Source of the DNA: Bradyrhizobium jicamae
GTDB lineage: Bacteria > Pseudomonadota > Alphaproteobacteria > Rhizobiales > Xanthobacteraceae
DNA: 64,000 nt
Direction of reading: 5' to 3'
Assembly: GCF_018130215.1 (NCBI RefSeq)
Contig: NZ_JAFCKQ010000029.1
Location: 1-64,000, forward strand
Positions 15,688-25,400 of this stretch are shown here, one piece after another. How positions within the stretch are numbered: position 1 is the first letter of the stretch; each line of letters begins with the position of its first letter. Made by a program: the position numbers and the translations under genes. Below the pieces are notes generated by a model, which ran no database searches, had not been told where the DNA came from, and saw only the letters and a program-made list of their open reading frames with translations.

Positions 15688-16437
15688 ATGGGTAAACTCA
15701 CAGGAAAAGTCGTGGTCATAACTGGCGGCAACACCGGGATCGGCTTGGCCACAGCCAAGCGCTTCGTGGAAGAAGGTGCGCACGTCGTGATCGTTGGCCG
15801 GCGTGAGAAAGAGCTGAAAGAGGCCGCAGCTTTTATCGGGAGAAACGTCACGACAGTCGCGGGCGACGTATCGCGCTTGGAAGATCTGGATCGGCTCTAT
15901 ACCGTCGTGAATGAGAAACATGGTCACATCGACGTACTGTTCGCGAACGCGGGCGTGGGTAAAATCGCGCCGCTCGAGGTGACTACCGAGGCTGTTTTTG
16001 ACCAGACCTTCAATGTGAATGTGAAGGGGCTTTTCTTTACGGTGCAGAAGGCACTTCCCCTCTTCAAGGATGGCGGCTCGATCATCCTGAACTCTTCGGT
16101 CTCGAACGTGATGGGACTGCCAGGGTTTACCGTCTACAGCGCGAGTAAGGCAGCTGTACGCAACTTCGCGCGCGGCTGGACTATGGAGTTGAAGGACCGC
16201 AAGATTCGTGTGAATTCGATGAGCCCCGGACCAATCGAGACTTCAGCCCTCGAGAACACCGGACTCACTGCTGAACAAGTCGAGCAAGCGGCCGCCGCGT
16301 GGGTCTCACAGATTCCCGTCGGTCGCAGAGGCAGGCCCGAGGAAATCGCGGCTGCCGTCGTATTCCTCGCCTCCGACGAAAGTTCTTACATTACCGGAGT
16401 GGATCTCGCCGTCGATGGAGGCCTGGCGCAGGTCTAA
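15688..16437 (+). CDS. Short-chain dehydrogenase/reductase
   Basis: The 249-residue enzyme has the classical SDR plan: cofactor loop TGGNTGIG (about 12-19), NAG at 87-89, catalytic N111, S137, Y150 and K154 (YSASK). R38 and R39 after the second strand favour NADP(H). It oxidises or reduces an unknown alcohol or ketone. Codon use is less GC-biased than in the flanking ohr and cupin genes, which hints at separate acquisition. The start has only a weak ribosome site. Confidence 0.93.
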   Translation: MGKLTGKVVVITGGNTGIGLATAKRFVEEGAHVVIVGRREKELKEAAAFIGRNVTTVAGDVSRLEDLDRLYTVVNEKHGHIDVLFANAGVGKIAPLEVTTEAVFDQTFNVNVKGLFFTVQKALPLFKDGGSIILNSSVSNVMGLPGFTVYSASKAAVRNFARGWTMELKDRKIRVNSMSPGPIETSALENTGLTAEQVEQAAAAWVSQIPVGRRGRPEEIAAAVVFLASDESSYITGVDLAVDGGLAQV

Positions 16438-16455
16438 TACGGAGAGCCCGACGCT

Positions 16456-16493
16456 GACTGCGGACCGGGCGCACGCCGACCCGGTCCGCAGTC
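16456..16493 (+). terminator. Strong hairpin after the SDR gene
   Basis: Perfect 14-bp arms GACTGCGGACCGGG (16456-16469) and CCCGGTCCGCAGTC (16480-16493) follow the SDR stop codon. Only TTC follows directly, so it could be a terminator or a stabilising mRNA end. It ends 21 bases before the cupin start. Confidence 0.6.
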
Positions 16494-16514
16494 TTCAAAA
16501 ACCAGGAGATCCAG

Positions 16515-16934
16515 ATGACCAGCAGACCGATGAAGACGATGCGCGTGCTCGCAAGGGCGGCGCTGATCGCCGCAAGCATCCTCACCGTAACCACCGCCCA
16601 GGCGGCGCAGCCGGCCGGGGTCAAGCGCACTGACCTGCAACGCCACGACCTCAGCGTTTCAGGCCGTGAAGCGGTCCAGGTCCGCGTCGACCTCGCGCCC
16701 GGCGTGGCGTTCGGCAGCCACACCCATCCGGGCGAAGAGATCATCTACGTGCTCGCGGGCACGCTCGAATACGACGTCGAAGGCAAGCCGCCGGCGACGC
16801 TGAAAGCCGGCGACGTGCTGTTCATCCCTGCAGGAACCGTGCATGCGGCGAAGAATGTCGGCGACGTCACCGCCAGCGAGCTTGCGACCTACATCGTTGA
16901 AAAAGGCAAGCCGATCCTCACATTGGTGAACTGA
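16515..16934 (+). CDS. Secreted cupin-domain protein
   Basis: The 139-residue protein has an N-terminal signal peptide (basic MTSRPMKTMR, hydrophobic core, cleavage near TTAQA-A30) and one cupin barrel. The metal ligands are H69, H71 and E75 in the motif SHTHPGEE, with H110 in IPAGTVHAA. It is a periplasmic metal-binding protein with no defined reaction. The site CAGGAG precedes the ATG. It sits between the SDR gene and a convergent MFS gene. Confidence 0.88.
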   Translation: MTSRPMKTMRVLARAALIAASILTVTTAQAAQPAGVKRTDLQRHDLSVSGREAVQVRVDLAPGVAFGSHTHPGEEIIYVLAGTLEYDVEGKPPATLKAGDVLFIPAGTVHAAKNVGDVTASELATYIVEKGKPILTLVN

Positions 16935-16977
16935 CCCGCCACCGAGACCAAAGACCCGAGCGGATGTCGAGCCCGGT

Positions 16978-18495
16978 TCATTCCGGGCACTGCATGCCTG
17001 GCTGACGAAGCGGCCGCGCATTGAAGATCAGGAAGCTGATGGCGGCCATGATCCAGACGCCGACGCCACCGTAGAGCATCACCCAGCCAAAGCCGCTTGC
17101 CAGCGCCTCATGCACCACCGTGCCGGTGAGATCAGGCGCTGACGCCGCATTGCCGGCGGCGATCCTCTCCGCAATCCGGCGGAGCTGCGTGGCCTCCAGG
17201 CCGGGCAATGTCGACTTGAGATGCGCCAGCACGCCGCTCGCGAGGATGAAGCCCATCACCGCGATGTTGACCGCGAGCGAAACCATGCGGGCGCTCATGT
17301 CGATGCCCGAGGCCATGCCGGCGCGATCGCTCGACACCGAGCCCGTCGTCGTGTTGGTCACCGGCGTGTTGGTGATCCCGAGCCCGATCCCGGCGATCAG
17401 GCAGCCCGGCAGCATGGTCAGCCAGTCCGGCCTGGCAGCGGCGCTACCGAACTTCATCAGCATGAAGCCCGCCCCGATCGTGAACAGCCCGGCGGGAATG
17501 ATGGCGCCGGGCTGGTAGCGCAGCGACAGGCGCTCCGCGAGCGGCGGCATCAGCAAGGTCGGCAGCGTATAGGCGAGCAGCGCAAGACCCGCGGACACGC
17601 TGTCATAGCCGAGCCCGGCGTGAAACCAGATCGGCAGATAGATCATGAACGGCCAATAGCTGAGGTTCATCGCAGACGAGCCGATGATCGCGCCGGAAAA
17701 GGCAGGAATTCGGAACACCGAGAAGTCGAACATCGGACGCCGGCTGATCCGTTCGGCGATCAGGAATGCGACCAGGCTGACTGCCGAGACGCCGAGGATC
17801 GCAAGCGCCGCCGGGCTCGCAAAACCGAGGTCCGCGCCCTGCGTGATGTAGAACGCCAGACAGAACACCGACACCGACAGCGTCACGATGCCGGCAAGAT
17901 CGAGGCTGCTCGCCTTCGGATCCCTGGATTCATGCACGCCGCCGATGGTGAGCACGAGCGCCGCCGCCGCGAACAGCACATGAACCAGGAACACCCACTC
18001 CCAGCTCAGCACGGCCGCAACCGCTCCGCCGATGATCGGGCCGAAGCCGAGGCCGACGCCGAAGATCACACCCCACCATCCCCAGGCGATTGCGCGCTGA
18101 CGACCACCCTGGAATTCATGCGAGAGCACCGCGATCTGGCAGATCAACAGGGCGCCGCCGCTCAGGCCCTGCAGGAAACGGGCGGCGATCAGCAACACGA
18201 CATTGTCGGCGACGCCACACATCAGCGACGTCAGCCCGAATGCAGCGATCGCGATGAGGAAGATGCGCTTGCGTCCGTAGCGGTCGGCCAGGGTCCCGAC
18301 CGCCATCAGCACCGATGTAACGGCGATCGTGTAGGCATTCATGATCCATTGCAGCTGCTTGAAGTCGGCGTGCAACAGCTGTTCGAGCGTCGGCAGGATC
18401 GAGGGAATGCTTGATATCTCCAATCCGAACATCAGGCACGACAGACATACGGCGGAGAGAACGATGATGCCCCGGCGGCCAAGTTCATGCGGCAT
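16978..18495 (-). CDS. MFS drug-efflux transporter, DHA2 family
   Basis: The 505-residue protein has the fourteen-helix DHA2 layout. The motif GTLADRYGRKRIFL lies in the first cytoplasmic loop, and GVIFGVGLGFGPIIGGAVAA is the antiporter motif C in helix 5. Such pumps expel cationic drugs, dyes or organic acids by proton antiport. It is divergent from the LysR gene at 18698, its probable regulator, and forms the left half of a mirror-symmetric MFS-LysR-LysR-MFS block. Confidence 0.92.
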   Translation of the reverse strand: MPHELGRRGIIVLSAVCLSCLMFGLEISSIPSILPTLEQLLHADFKQLQWIMNAYTIAVTSVLMAVGTLADRYGRKRIFLIAIAAFGLTSLMCGVADNVVLLIAARFLQGLSGGALLICQIAVLSHEFQGGRQRAIAWGWWGVIFGVGLGFGPIIGGAVAAVLSWEWVFLVHVLFAAAALVLTIGGVHESRDPKASSLDLAGIVTLSVSVFCLAFYITQGADLGFASPAALAILGVSAVSLVAFLIAERISRRPMFDFSVFRIPAFSGAIIGSSAMNLSYWPFMIYLPIWFHAGLGYDSVSAGLALLAYTLPTLLMPPLAERLSLRYQPGAIIPAGLFTIGAGFMLMKFGSAAARPDWLTMLPGCLIAGIGLGITNTPVTNTTTGSVSSDRAGMASGIDMSARMVSLAVNIAVMGFILASGVLAHLKSTLPGLEATQLRRIAERIAAGNAASAPDLTGTVVHEALASGFGWVMLYGGVGVWIMAAISFLIFNARPLRQPGMQCPE

Positions 18496-18697
18496 GGTTC
18501 AGCCTTTCGACGTTGCAGGCGCCAACGGCATAGCCCACGCTGTTGCCAGGGTATTTGCAGCAGCGGCGCGCCGGCTGGCACACGATCAGTTGAAACCGCG
18601 ACGGCAATTCGCGCCGCGTTCGTCTCAAGGCGAAGCTAGGCGGCGCTTGAACATGTTGGAACTGGATCACTAGATATTTCAGAGACAACAAATCCGG

Positions 18698-19570
18698 ATG
18701 ACTGACGTGACCACACTCGATGTCGATGCCGTCAAGGCATTCGTGACGATTGCCGATCTGAAGAGTTTTACCCGCGCAGCCGACGCGCTTGGCACCACGC
18801 AGGGCGCGATCAGCGTCAAGCTGAAGCGGCTGGAGCAGAAGGTCGGGCAGAAGCTGGTCGAGCGGACGCCGCGGCTGGTTCGCCTGTCGGCGCAAGGCGC
18901 GGTGTTCCTCGATTCCGCACGCGCCTTTCTCGCGGCGCATGACCGCGCCATCGCCGGACTGTCGGCCGAACGCCGGCGCTTCTCATTGGGGATCGCCACC
19001 CATGTCGGAGCGCCCGAGCTTCCGACATTGCTGGCACGGCTGAATGCCCACGATCCGGCGCTCACGATCGAGGTCCGGCTCGACGATGCACGCGACCTCC
19101 TCGATGCCTTCGACCGCGGGATCATCGATGCGGTGATCATCTTCCGCGAGGACGACCGCCGCGACGGCGAGGTCCTGGGTCCCGACCAGTTCGGCTGGTT
19201 TGCCACTCCGGATTTCGTCCACCGTCCCGGCGAGCCGTTGCGGCTGGCGGCGTCCTCGCCGGCCTGCGGCATCCTCAACATCGCGACGCGCGCGCTCGAC
19301 GCGGCGGGCCTGCCGTGGAACGAGGTGTTTCTCGGCTGCGGAGCCTTTGCGGTCGCCGAAGCGGTCTCGGCGGGCCTCGCCGTCTCGGTGTTTTCCTGCC
19401 GGATGGCCCCGCCTGGCACGATCGATGTGAGCCGACGGCTCGGCCTCCCCGAACTGCCGGCATCCGAGATCGTGCTGCTGTCGACACTGTCGGATGCACG
19501 GTCGCGTGCCGCGCTCAGGATCCTGGCCGCGGCGTTTCGCGACCACCCGCCTGCGTCGCATCATCGATGA
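18698..19570 (+). CDS. LysR-family transcriptional regulator
   Basis: The 290-residue protein has an N-terminal LysR HTH (SFTRAADALGTTQGAISVKL, then KVGQKLVERTP) and an effector domain of about 200 residues. It is divergent from the DHA2 transporter at 16978 across 202 bp and probably controls it. Its last ten bases overlap the 3' end of the convergent LysR gene at 19561. Confidence 0.93.
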   Translation: MTDVTTLDVDAVKAFVTIADLKSFTRAADALGTTQGAISVKLKRLEQKVGQKLVERTPRLVRLSAQGAVFLDSARAFLAAHDRAIAGLSAERRRFSLGIATHVGAPELPTLLARLNAHDPALTIEVRLDDARDLLDAFDRGIIDAVIIFREDDRRDGEVLGPDQFGWFATPDFVHRPGEPLRLAASSPACGILNIATRALDAAGLPWNEVFLGCGAFAVAEAVSAGLAVSVFSCRMAPPGTIDVSRRLGLPELPASEIVLLSTLSDARSRAALRILAAAFRDHPPASHHR

Positions 19571-20481
19571 CGCGCCGCTGAGGAATTGGCGCGCCTGCCT
19601 TCAAACAGCTTGCGCTCGGACATGAACGCCTCGGCCAGGACGTCGAGCGTGGCACGAATCCGCGCGGTACGCCTGAGATCGTGATGGGTGAGCAGCCACA
19701 GCGCCGAGCGCGGCTCGGCGAGCGTCTTCGGCGTGACCCGGCGCAGGCCCGCCGCAACGTCGCCGACGTAACAGGGCAGCACGGCAACACCCAATCCGGC
19801 CTCTGCGGCCTCTCTCAGCGCCGGAAGCGCATCGACCCGGCAGGCGATCTGCGGCGCGCGGACGTTGTCATGCATCCAGCGCGCGATGACGGTGGACCCC
19901 AGCGCATCGTCGAGCCCGATCCAGTCGAGCGCGGCGAGATCCTTGCTGTCGCGCCGCAACAGATAGGCGTGCGATCCATAGATCGCGTGCGCGATGTCGG
20001 CGACGCGCCGCCCCACCAGCAATTCGGACGGCGCGGGCGTCGGCCGGATCGCGATGTCGGCTTCGCGGCGGGTGAGATTGGCCATCGCATTCGATATCGC
20101 GATCTCGAGCTGGATGTCCGGATGGGCGACGCGCATCGCCGCGACGTGCCGCATCAGGACAGCGCCGAGCGTATCGGTGGTCGTGATCCGCACCGTTCCT
20201 GAGGGCCGCAAATCCTGGCCGGAGAGCTTGCGCTCGAGCGTCAGTACCTCGTCCTCGAGCCGGACCGCGCATGCGGCCGCGGTCTCGCCGGCCGCCGTCG
20301 GCGCATAGCCGTCGCGAAAACGCTCGAACAGCCGAACGCCGACATTCTGCTCGATGGCGCCGAGCCGGCGAAACACCGTCGAATGCGTTACCCCCAACCG
20401 CCGCGCGGCGCCGGACAGCGAGCCCTCCCGAGACACCGCAAGAACGACACGGAGATCGTCCCAGGCCAGTTGCTTGTGCAT
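19561..20481 (-). CDS. LysR-family transcriptional regulator
   Basis: The 306-residue product starts at ATG 20479-20481; a longer frame that runs on to 21522 is an artefact read antisense to the MFS gene. The HTH is SLSGAARRLGVTHSTVFRRL with NVGVRLFERFRDG, a LysR subgroup with a short effector domain. It is divergent from the MFS gene at 20578 with a 96-bp gap and convergent with the preceding LysR gene, overlapping it by 10 bp. Confidence 0.93.
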   Translation of the reverse strand: MHKQLAWDDLRVVLAVSREGSLSGAARRLGVTHSTVFRRLGAIEQNVGVRLFERFRDGYAPTAAGETAAACAVRLEDEVLTLERKLSGQDLRPSGTVRITTTDTLGAVLMRHVAAMRVAHPDIQLEIAISNAMANLTRREADIAIRPTPAPSELLVGRRVADIAHAIYGSHAYLLRRDSKDLAALDWIGLDDALGSTVIARWMHDNVRAPQIACRVDALPALREAAEAGLGVAVLPCYVGDVAAGLRRVTPKTLAEPRSALWLLTHHDLRRTARIRATLDVLAEAFMSERKLFEGRRANSSAARHR

Positions 20482-20577
20482 TTTTGCAAACCCTGTTCGC
20501 GCGGCTGACGAATACCTTATCACGAACGGACAGGCCACATCACACCTCGAAACGCCGACCATGCAGCGAGGTGACGC

Positions 20578-22011
20578 ATGACGACCGAGACGGCCGATCC
20601 ATCGGAATTCCAGCGCGACGGCCATGCGACGGCCGACCCGCGGCGCTGGCTTGCCCTCCCCGTGCTGCTCACCGGCGCGTTCCTGCCGATCCTCGACTTC
20701 AACGTCGTCAACCTGGCATTGCCGGCCATTCGCAACGATCTGGGCGCGACCTCCAGCGAGGTCCAGTTCGTCATCTCGGCCTATGCTGCGACCTATGCGG
20801 TGTTTCTGATCTCGGGCGGCCGGCTCGGCGACCTCTTCGGACGACGGCAGATGTTCCTGCTCGGCGTCGCCGGCTTCACCATCGCTTCCATGCTGTGCGG
20901 CATCGCGTGGTCGGCCGCCGTGCTGGTGGCCGGCCGGATCCTGCAGGGCTTCACCGCAACCGTGATGGCGCCTCAAGTGCTCGCCTCGATCCGCGTGCTG
21001 TTTCCCGCGGCCGAACAGGGTCGTGCTCTGGCGTTCTACGGCGCGACCTTCGGCCTCGCCAATATCTGTGGCCAGGTGCTTGGCGGCGTTCTGGTGTCGT
21101 CGCATCCCTTCGGATGGGCCTGGCAGGCGATCTTCCTGATCAACGTGCCGATCGGCCTCGTCGCACTGATCGGCGGGCTGCTGTTCCTGTCCGACTCCCG
21201 CGCGCAGCGCGCCCAGAAGCTCGACGTCGGCGGCGTCATCCTGCTGTCCCTGACCCTCGGGCTGCTTGTCTACCCACTGGTCGAAGGCCGCGAGGCCGGG
21301 TGGCCGGTCTGGATCCTCGCCATGCTGGTCGCGTCGCCGGCCGCACTTCTGGCCTTCGTGCGCTTCGAGACCCGCCTCACGCTGCGCGGCGGCGATCCAC
21401 TGGTGGCGCTGCATCTGCTGCGCAACAGCGATTTCGTGATCGGGCTGGTGATGGCGCTGGCCTTCTACATGTTGTCCTCGTTCTACCTGACCTTTGCCGT
21501 CTACCTGCAGAACGGGCTGCACGAGACGCCGCTGGACGCCGGGCTCGCCACGTTACCCTTCGCGACCGGCTTCTTCGCGGCCTCACTCGCCTCCTCCCAG
21601 GTCATGCAGCGGCTCGGCGTGCGCACGCTCACCCTCGGCTTTGCGCTGCAGGTCGCAGGCTTCGGCGTCGTGATGCTCGCGGTCAGCGGTGTCATTCCCG
21701 GCGGCCTGACGGCCGGCCTCGTCTGCGGTGGCCTCGGTTTCGGCACCGTGATGCCGTCGATCATCAGGGCCGTCGTCGGCAGCATCCATCCGCGGCATGC
21801 CGGGCTGGCGTCGGGGATCATGATCTCGACCTTCCAGATCGGCGCGGCGCTCGGCGTCGCGATCATCGGCGGCGTGTTCTACAGCCTGCTCGGACCGCGG
21901 CCGGACGCTGAAGACTATGCCCGCGCCTTCACGATCGCGCTCGGCTGCAATGTCGCACTGCTGGCGCTGGGCGCCTGGCTGTCGCTGTGGCTGCCGCGCG
22001 AGCAGGCCTGA
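20578..22011 (+). CDS. MFS drug-efflux transporter, DHA2 family
   Basis: The 477-residue protein has fourteen predicted helices, the loop motif GGRLGDLFGRRQMF and the motif C-like stretch GATFGLANICGQVLGG. The helix 1 motif LDFNVVNLALPAI is the DHA2 signature LDxTVVNVALP with small changes. It should export hydrophobic compounds by proton antiport. It is divergent from the LysR gene at 19561, a likely regulator, and lies 17 bp from the convergent peptidase gene. Confidence 0.92.
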   Translation: MTTETADPSEFQRDGHATADPRRWLALPVLLTGAFLPILDFNVVNLALPAIRNDLGATSSEVQFVISAYAATYAVFLISGGRLGDLFGRRQMFLLGVAGFTIASMLCGIAWSAAVLVAGRILQGFTATVMAPQVLASIRVLFPAAEQGRALAFYGATFGLANICGQVLGGVLVSSHPFGWAWQAIFLINVPIGLVALIGGLLFLSDSRAQRAQKLDVGGVILLSLTLGLLVYPLVEGREAGWPVWILAMLVASPAALLAFVRFETRLTLRGGDPLVALHLLRNSDFVIGLVMALAFYMLSSFYLTFAVYLQNGLHETPLDAGLATLPFATGFFAASLASSQVMQRLGVRTLTLGFALQVAGFGVVMLAVSGVIPGGLTAGLVCGGLGFGTVMPSIIRAVVGSIHPRHAGLASGIMISTFQIGAALGVAIIGGVFYSLLGPRPDAEDYARAFTIALGCNVALLALGAWLSLWLPREQA

Positions 22012-22028
22012 GCGCCGCCCCCTTTCGC

Positions 22029-23531
22029 CTACTTCTTCGCGACCTCGCGCAGCGTGTTGTAGATCCACTCCGATCCCTGCCGGAGCTGCTCGACACCGAT
22101 CCGCTCGTCATTGCCGTGCATGCGACTGAGGATGTCGTCGTCGAGCGGATAGGGATAGATGCCGTAGACCGGGACGTTGCGCTCGCGCCACGCCATGGCG
22201 TCGGTGCCGGCCTCGAACAGGGTCGGCACCAGCACGGCGCGCTTCCAGATCTGCTTGGCGTTGCGCTCCAGCGCGGCATAGAGCGCGGTGTTGACCGGCG
22301 ATGCCGGGGCGTTGGTCCGTTTCAGATAGGCGTCGCGCGCCTCCTTCTGGCTCATCTGCGTCATGATGCTGACGTCGATATCGGGATCGGCAATGACCTG
22401 CTTGATCTCGGCGATCATCTGGTCGGTGGTCGTTCCAGGCAACAGGCGCGTGTTCACCACCGCCCTTGCTTCGCCCGGTATCACGTTCGGCTTGATGCCG
22501 GCGTCGATCATCGTGATCACCATGGTGTCGCGCAGCAGCGCGTGCAGCAGCAGCCCGTCGCCGGAACTGTCCGAGACCAGGCGGTTGCCGGCGGCTTGCA
22601 GATCGTCGTCGCTTCTCGCGTTGAGAAGCGCGGTGATGTCGGCGGCTACCTGCACCGAGCTGATCGGGAGCAGGGCCCTGAAATAGGCCGCGGACGCCGG
22701 CACGATCTTGACCTTGGGATCGTGCCCGGCGAGCCTGGCCAGCGCTGCGATCAAACGGCTGTTGGCCATCTCGTCAGGCGGGAACGGGCGCGAGGAATGG
22801 CCCGAACGCCCGGTCGCCTTGAGCGTGAAGGTGGCGGAGAGCTTGTCCGCCGTCGTGACGTTGATCTGCCGCACCGAGCCGTCGCGCCCTTGAACGACAT
22901 AGCCGCCCTCGTTCAGCGCGAATTCCGCGTCGATCTTGTCCCAGTGATCTTTGGCCAGCCACCCGGTGTTGTACTGCCCCTGCTCCTCATCCGCCTCGGC
23001 GAGGAAGATCACGTCGCGCGCCAGCGGCGTCTTCTCCTCGGCAAGCCGCATCACCGCGCGCGCGAAGACGGCGAGCCCGCCCTTGAAGTCCATCGCACCG
23101 CGGCCATAGATGAAACCATCCTTCTCGACGCCGGCGAACGGCTCGACGGTCCACTTCTCGCGCTCGACCGGAACCACGTCGGCATGCGCCGCGAGCAGCA
23201 CCGGCTTCTTCGAGCCGTCGCCGCGCAGACGCGCGACGAAATGCGCGGCCTTGCCGTTGGGCGCGACGAAGATATCGACCTCGGCGCCGAGCGGCGCGAA
23301 CAGCGACTTCAGATACTCGGCGAGCGCCCTCGTGTCGCCCGGCGCGTTTGACGTGTCGAAGCTGATCAGCTTCTGAAGCAGGGCGACGGTCTTGTCGCCC
23401 TCCGATTGCGCCGCCGTGTCGGATTGCGGCGGCCTGGCCGTTTCGGCGACAGTCATCCTCGTCCCGCCGCAAAGCAGTCCGGCGGCCAGGAGCAGCAGTG
23501 CGGCCAGCGGCTGTCTTTTCTGCGATATCAT
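22029..23531 (-). CDS. Exported M20-family zinc peptidase
   Basis: The 500-residue protein starts at ATG 23529-23531. It has a signal peptide (MISQKRQPLAALLLLAAGLL) and the M20 dinuclear zinc site: H116 and D118 in LAAHADVVPVE, bridging D148 in GRGAMDFKGG, catalytic E182-E183 in EADEEQG, and a late histidine in SRMHGNDERI. A lid and dimerisation domain with SGHSSRPFPP is present. These enzymes hydrolyse dipeptides or N-acyl amino acids in the periplasm. An MFS gene lies 41 bp upstream on the same strand, so they may be transcribed together. Confidence 0.92.
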   Translation of the reverse strand: MISQKRQPLAALLLLAAGLLCGGTRMTVAETARPPQSDTAAQSEGDKTVALLQKLISFDTSNAPGDTRALAEYLKSLFAPLGAEVDIFVAPNGKAAHFVARLRGDGSKKPVLLAAHADVVPVEREKWTVEPFAGVEKDGFIYGRGAMDFKGGLAVFARAVMRLAEEKTPLARDVIFLAEADEEQGQYNTGWLAKDHWDKIDAEFALNEGGYVVQGRDGSVRQINVTTADKLSATFTLKATGRSGHSSRPFPPDEMANSRLIAALARLAGHDPKVKIVPASAAYFRALLPISSVQVAADITALLNARSDDDLQAAGNRLVSDSSGDGLLLHALLRDTMVITMIDAGIKPNVIPGEARAVVNTRLLPGTTTDQMIAEIKQVIADPDIDVSIMTQMSQKEARDAYLKRTNAPASPVNTALYAALERNAKQIWKRAVLVPTLFEAGTDAMAWRERNVPVYGIYPYPLDDDILSRMHGNDERIGVEQLRQGSEWIYNTLREVAKK

Positions 23532-23572
23532 CTTGTTGTTACCCCGTTGCCTTCGCGCTGTCCGGCGGCACC

Positions 23573-24751
23573 TCAGGGAGCTCGCGGAAACAACACCTTG
23601 AGCATACACGCTGCAAGCAGCGTGACCATGGCAATGGCGATCGACAGATAGAGCGCGCCTGCATTGCCGGACCGATCGATCACGACCGCATAGATCAGCG
23701 GCGCCGCCGCCGGCAGGATGAAGCTCGGCACGATCAGGCGGCCCACGATCGTCCCATAGCTGCGATGGTCGAACAGGATCAGCGGCAGCGTTCCGCGGGT
23801 GATCGTCAGGATCCCGTTGCAGGCGCCGTAGAGCAGCGCGAAGGCGATCGCCATCCCCTTCGACGATCCGCTGAACAGCCCGGCCACGAAGGACAGCGGC
23901 ATGATCAGGCAGGCCATCAGGTTGAGGACGAACGGATCGATGCGACGGCCGAACAATATTTCGCAGAGCCGCGCCGCCGATTGCCCGATGCCGCGCAGCG
24001 TCGCGATCCAGACCGCAACCGACGCGGTCAGTCCGAGGCCGGTGAGGACCGCGATCATGTGGGCGGACATGCCGGCGTTGAGAAAATTTGCGCCTGCCGT
24101 GATCACCGCATAGAGCCCGCCGGCGGCGACCACCTGCCGCGGGCTCGCCGCGAGCGGTTGCGCCGGCGCTGCCGCACCCGGGCTCGACGGGCCCGCATAT
24201 CGCCGGTCCGGAATCACCAGAGCGAGCGGGATCGTCAGCAGTGAGAAACCTGCATTGCCCAGCAGCGCGACGCGCCAGCCGAAATGTTCCGCGAGTATAT
24301 GTCCGAACGGCCAGAACACGGTGGCTGCGAGGCCACCGAGCAGCGTGATCTCGGACATCGCGCGCCGCGCGTCCGGCCCGCCGATCCTGGCCAATGCCGC
24401 GAAGGCCGCGTCGTACAATGTCAGCCGCATCCCGAAACCGAGCCCGATCCAGGACGCGAAATAGGTCGCGGGCTGGTACGCGAGCGCGAGGCCAGCGCAG
24501 CCCGCGGCATTGACGATCGCACCGGCGACCATCACGTCCCTGCCGCCGCGACGATCGACCCACCGCCCCGCCAGCGGCGAGGTCACGCCCATCACCAGCA
24601 GCGCAACGGCAAAGCCGCCGTAGACGAGGTCGCGGCTCCAGCCGAGGTCCGCCGATATCATTTCGCCGAAGCCGCCGATCAGGTAGTAGGTGACGCCCCA
24701 GGAGATCAACTGGCCAAGGCCGAGCGCGACGACGACCCGGCGTGCGATCAC
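23573..24751 (-). CDS. MFS transporter, twelve-helix type
   Basis: The 392-residue protein shows twelve hydrophobic spans and the loop motif LAGRWVDRRGGRDVMVAG. It is probably an exporter or metabolite carrier of the inner membrane. Its start overlaps the end of the GNAT gene by 4 bp, so translation is coupled, and the M20 peptidase gene follows after 41 bp. GNAT plus transporter suggests a two-step resistance to a toxic amino-acid-like compound, which is inference. Confidence 0.88.
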   Translation of the reverse strand: MIARRVVVALGLGQLISWGVTYYLIGGFGEMISADLGWSRDLVYGGFAVALLVMGVTSPLAGRWVDRRGGRDVMVAGAIVNAAGCAGLALAYQPATYFASWIGLGFGMRLTLYDAAFAALARIGGPDARRAMSEITLLGGLAATVFWPFGHILAEHFGWRVALLGNAGFSLLTIPLALVIPDRRYAGPSSPGAAAPAQPLAASPRQVVAAGGLYAVITAGANFLNAGMSAHMIAVLTGLGLTASVAVWIATLRGIGQSAARLCEILFGRRIDPFVLNLMACLIMPLSFVAGLFSGSSKGMAIAFALLYGACNGILTITRGTLPLILFDHRSYGTIVGRLIVPSFILPAAAPLIYAVVIDRSGNAGALYLSIAIAMVTLLAACMLKVLFPRAP

Positions 24752-25308
24752 CGCGCGGCCTCGCCGGCATCCGACGGTGCGGCGGTATCACCCGGACCGA
24801 GCGCACGCTGCATCAGCACGGTATCGACCCACTGCCCGAGCTTGAAGCCGACGGATCTGAGCGTGCCGACCGGTTCAAAGCCCATGCGACGATGCAGCGC
24901 GATCGACCCGGCATTGCCGCTGTTGCCGATGACCGCGAGCATCTGCCGCCATGGCCCCGCCTCGGCGCGCGCGATCAGCGCGCCAAGCAAGGCCGCGCCG
25001 ATCCGTCGGCCGCGCAGGCCCTCCGACACGTAGACCGAATCCTCGATCGTGTGGCGGTAGGCCGGCCGCGGCCGATACGACGTGGCATAGGAGTAGCCGG
25101 CGACGCGTCCGTCGACGTCGGCGACGAGATACGGCAAACCGGCAGCCAGCACCGCGGCACGGCGGCGCAGCATCTCCTCGAGCGACGGCGGTACCTCCTC
25201 GAAGGTCGCCAGTCCGTTCAGCACATGGTGTTCGTAGATGCGCTGAACTTCTGCCATGTCTGATTCGGTGGCGTCGCGGATCACGACGTTCGTCATGTCA
25301 CCAGTCAT
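24748..25308 (-). CDS. Phosphinothricin-type GNAT N-acetyltransferase
   Basis: The 186-residue protein closely follows the Bar/Pat pattern: an opening IRDATESDMAEVQRIYEHHV, then TSYRPRPAYRHTIEDSVYV, the acetyl-CoA loop LRGRRIGAALL, AVIGNSGNAGSIALHRRMGF, and VGFKLGQWVDT. Family members acetylate phosphinothricin, methionine sulfoximine or related amino acids. The gene leads an apparent operon with the MFS gene (4-bp overlap). It is divergent from the LysR gene at 25428. A second start at MTNVVIRD is possible. Confidence 0.9.
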   Translation of the reverse strand: MTGDMTNVVIRDATESDMAEVQRIYEHHVLNGLATFEEVPPSLEEMLRRRAAVLAAGLPYLVADVDGRVAGYSYATSYRPRPAYRHTIEDSVYVSEGLRGRRIGAALLGALIARAEAGPWRQMLAVIGNSGNAGSIALHRRMGFEPVGTLRSVGFKLGQWVDTVLMQRALGPGDTAAPSDAGEAAR

Positions 25309-25400
25309 TCTTCATCCTCGTGCGGCTCTCCCGCTCCGGCCTCATCCGTCGGCGTTGCCCGATCATGCCGCCTGGCGTTATATAAGGGAAGCTTTGACTG

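Noticed and set aside
19561..21522. A 653-codon frame on the minus strand
   Set aside because: Only 19561-20481 has LysR homology; the extension is antisense to the MFS gene and full of Arg, Gln and His as expected for shadow frames.
22029..24806. A 925-codon open frame on the minus strand
   Set aside because: It runs through the M20 peptidase and then antisense-free but out of frame through the MFS gene. The peptidase homology starts at 23531, and the rest is low-complexity sequence from high GC content.
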